Part shown: in pieces, positions 13,443 through 14,824 of the stretch
How the letters are laid out: the number at the start of each line of letters is the position of its first letter
How positions within the stretch are numbered: position 1 is the first letter of the stretch
Source: Bacteroidales bacterium UBA3653
GTDB lineage: Bacteria > Bacteroidota > Bacteroidia > Bacteroidales > Paludibacteraceae
Reading direction: 5' to 3'
Assembly (NCBI GenBank): GCA_002373505.1
Contig: DFKE01000008.1
Span: forward strand, 1-14,824
DNA length: 14,824 nucleotides
The notes under the pieces: generated by a model
Database searches by the model: none
Seen by the model: the letters and a program-made list of their open reading frames with translations, nothing else
What the model was told of the DNA's origin: nothing
Position numbers and translations under genes: made by a program

Positions 13443-14824
13443 GCATCAATGTTGGCATAAGTGGCGTTCTCTTCGATGAACTCGCGTCTCGGCGCCACGT
13501 CGTCACCCATCAGCATAGCGATAATACGGTCCGCCTCGGCTGCGTTCTCTATCGTCACCTGTTTGAGCACACGGCGTGCCGGGTCCATCGTCGTCTCCCA
13601 CAGCTGCTCGTCGCTCATCTCACCCAGACCTTTGTACCGCTGGGTCTTGATCTGCTTCTCGTCGCCGTTACCGAACTTCTGTATAAACGCCATCCGTTGC
13701 TGGTCGTTCCAGCAGTACTCGCTGTAACTGCCCTTCGAGCACTTGTACAGCGGCGCGCAGGCGATATAAAGGTGTCCCTGCTCGATCACCTCTTTCATAT
13801 GACGGAAGAAGAGCGTCATGATCAGCGTAGCGATATGCGCACCGTCCACATCGGCATCCGCCATGATAATCACTTTGTGGTAACGGATCTTGGAGAGGTT
13901 CAGCGCTTTCGGGTCCTCTTCGGTACCGAAGGTGATTCCTAACGCTGTAAAGATGTTTCTCACCTCCTCGGATTCGAACACTTTGTGCTCCATCGCTTTC
14001 TCCACATTCAGGATCTTACCTCTCAGCGGCAGGATAGCCTGGTGTACACGGTCACGACCGGTCTTTGCGGTACCGCCTGCGGAGTCTCCCTCGACGAGGA
14101 AGAGCTCACACTCGCTTGCGTCTTTCGACACGCAGTCCGCCAGTTTGCCGGGCAGACCTCCTCCTGAGAGCGGACTCTTACGCAGCACGCTCTGACGGGC
14201 GTTACGCGCAGCGATACGTGCCTGAGCCGCGAGAATCACCTTCTCCACGATCTTCTTCGCGTCGTCCGGGTGTTCCTCCAGATAGTTCTGTAAAGCCTCA
14301 GCTACGGCAGAAGAAACCATTCCCGCTACCTCGGAGTTACCGAGTTTGGTCTTGGTCTGACCCTCGAACTGCGGCTCCGCCACCTTGACAGAGATAACCG
14401 CCGTCAGTCCTTCGCGGAAATCGTTCGGGTCGATCGTCGAGTTACCGTCTTTGTCTTTCAGTTTGGCTTTCTCCAGCATCTTGCTCTCCTCGGCGTATTT
14501 CTTCATGACACGCGTCAGAGCGGCGCGGAAGCCGGCTACGTGCGTTCCACCCTCGATGGTGTTGATATTATTGACATACGAGTGTACGTTTTCGTTGAAA
14601 TCGGTGTTGTAGATCATCGCTACCTCCACCGGCGTACCGTATTTGTCGGTATTGAGGTGGATCACCTCGCTGATCAGCGGCGTACGGGTGCCGTCGATAT
14701 AACGGACGAACTCGCTCAGACCCTTCTCCGAATAGAACACCTCTTTCTTGCAATTTCCCTCCGCGTCAACCACACGCTTGTCTTTCAGCACAATACGGAT
14801 ACCGGCATTCAGGAACGCCAGTTC
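13439..14824 (-). CDS. gyrB: DNA gyrase subunit B, C-terminal part (5' end beyond the window)
   Basis: The visible 461 codons run to the right edge and begin ELAFLNAGIRIVL, which in E. coli GyrB lies near residue 190, so roughly a third of the gene (the ATPase domain) is missing. GyrB with GyrA introduces negative supercoils using ATP. Seen: the transducer region with NNINTIEGGTHVAGF, EGLTAVISVKV and QFEGQTKTKLGNSEV; the TOPRIM domain with LVEGDSAGGTAKTGRD and IIMADADVDGAHIATLIM; and the tail with QRYKGLGEM and MGDDVAPRREFIEENATYAN. LGNSEV and the tail favour GyrB over ParE. The long insert of E. coli GyrB before the tail is absent, as usual outside Proteobacteria. Confidence 0.96.
   Translation of the reverse strand, partial: ELAFLNAGIRIVLKDKRVVDAEGNCKKEVFYSEKGLSEFVRYIDGTRTPLISEVIHLNTDKYGTPVEVAMIYNTDFNENVHSYVNNINTIEGGTHVAGFRAALTRVMKKYAEESKMLEKAKLKDKDGNSTIDPNDFREGLTAVISVKVAEPQFEGQTKTKLGNSEVAGMVSSAVAEALQNYLEEHPDDAKKIVEKVILAAQARIAARNARQSVLRKSPLSGGGLPGKLADCVSKDASECELFLVEGDSAGGTAKTGRDRVHQAILPLRGKILNVEKAMEHKVFESEEVRNIFTALGITFGTEEDPKALNLSKIRYHKVIIMADADVDGAHIATLIMTLFFRHMKEVIEQGHLYIACAPLYKCSKGSYSEYCWNDQQRMAFIQKFGNGDEKQIKTQRYKGLGEMSDEQLWETTMDPARRVLKQVTIENAAEADRIIAMLMGDDVAPRREFIEENATYANIDA

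Overview
The window comes from a member of the Bacteroidota, most likely order Bacteroidales. The evidence is a partial 16S rRNA with a Bacteroidales-like 5' region, four promoters of the Bacteroidota type (TTG/TTTG, 20 nt, TAnnTTTG), a PorZ-type protein of the type IX secretion system, a TGS-domain nucleoside kinase and little Shine-Dalgarno signal. I cannot name a family or genus. All assignments rest on reading the sequence; no database search was run.

Layout. (1) 1-2284, minus strand: the 5' part of a 16S rRNA gene running off the left edge, its leader and promoter, then a separate tRNA unit (Gly-GCC, Leu-CAG, Leu-GAG) ending in a strong intrinsic terminator. The 16S and tRNA promoters are near-copies of one another, and the two tRNA-Leu genes lie in tandem units with a shared spacer. 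(2) 2514-7806, plus strand: a promoter followed by a secreted DUF2147 protein, an RdgB/HAM1 house-cleaning pyrophosphatase and a 1352-residue PorZ-like surface protein. (3) 7812-7833: a perfect palindrome serving as a bidirectional terminator between converging units. (4) 7835-14824, minus strand: gyrB (5' end beyond the window), LOG-family protein, a helical-repeat/GH16-fold protein, kdsA, nucleoside kinase, SPOR-domain protein and folE. All seven point the same way and most junctions are tight.

The minus-strand cluster mixes DNA topology (gyrB), nucleotide salvage and folate-type metabolism (LOG protein, kinase, folE) and the cell envelope (kdsA for Kdo, a SPOR protein for peptidoglycan). 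The plus-strand unit adds a PorZ-like protein; the PorZ family binds anionic LPS during type IX secretion, so both units touch the outer membrane. That functional link is inference only.

The main points of interest are: (a) the PorZ-like protein is an internal tandem duplication of the whole two-propeller part with a single C-terminal domain, and its first copy is about 70 residues short; (b) four gene junctions carry short tandem repeats of unrelated sequence (units of 7, 8, 7 and 17 nt), three of which include the upstream gene's stop codon; (c) the rRNA and tRNA units share a duplicated promoter block, and the two tRNA-Leu spacers share a 43-44 nt block holding a hairpin and a -7-like box; (d) the GH16-like protein has no visible catalytic triad and has a periodic helical N-terminus. 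I saw no mobile element, CRISPR array, phage gene or defence system.
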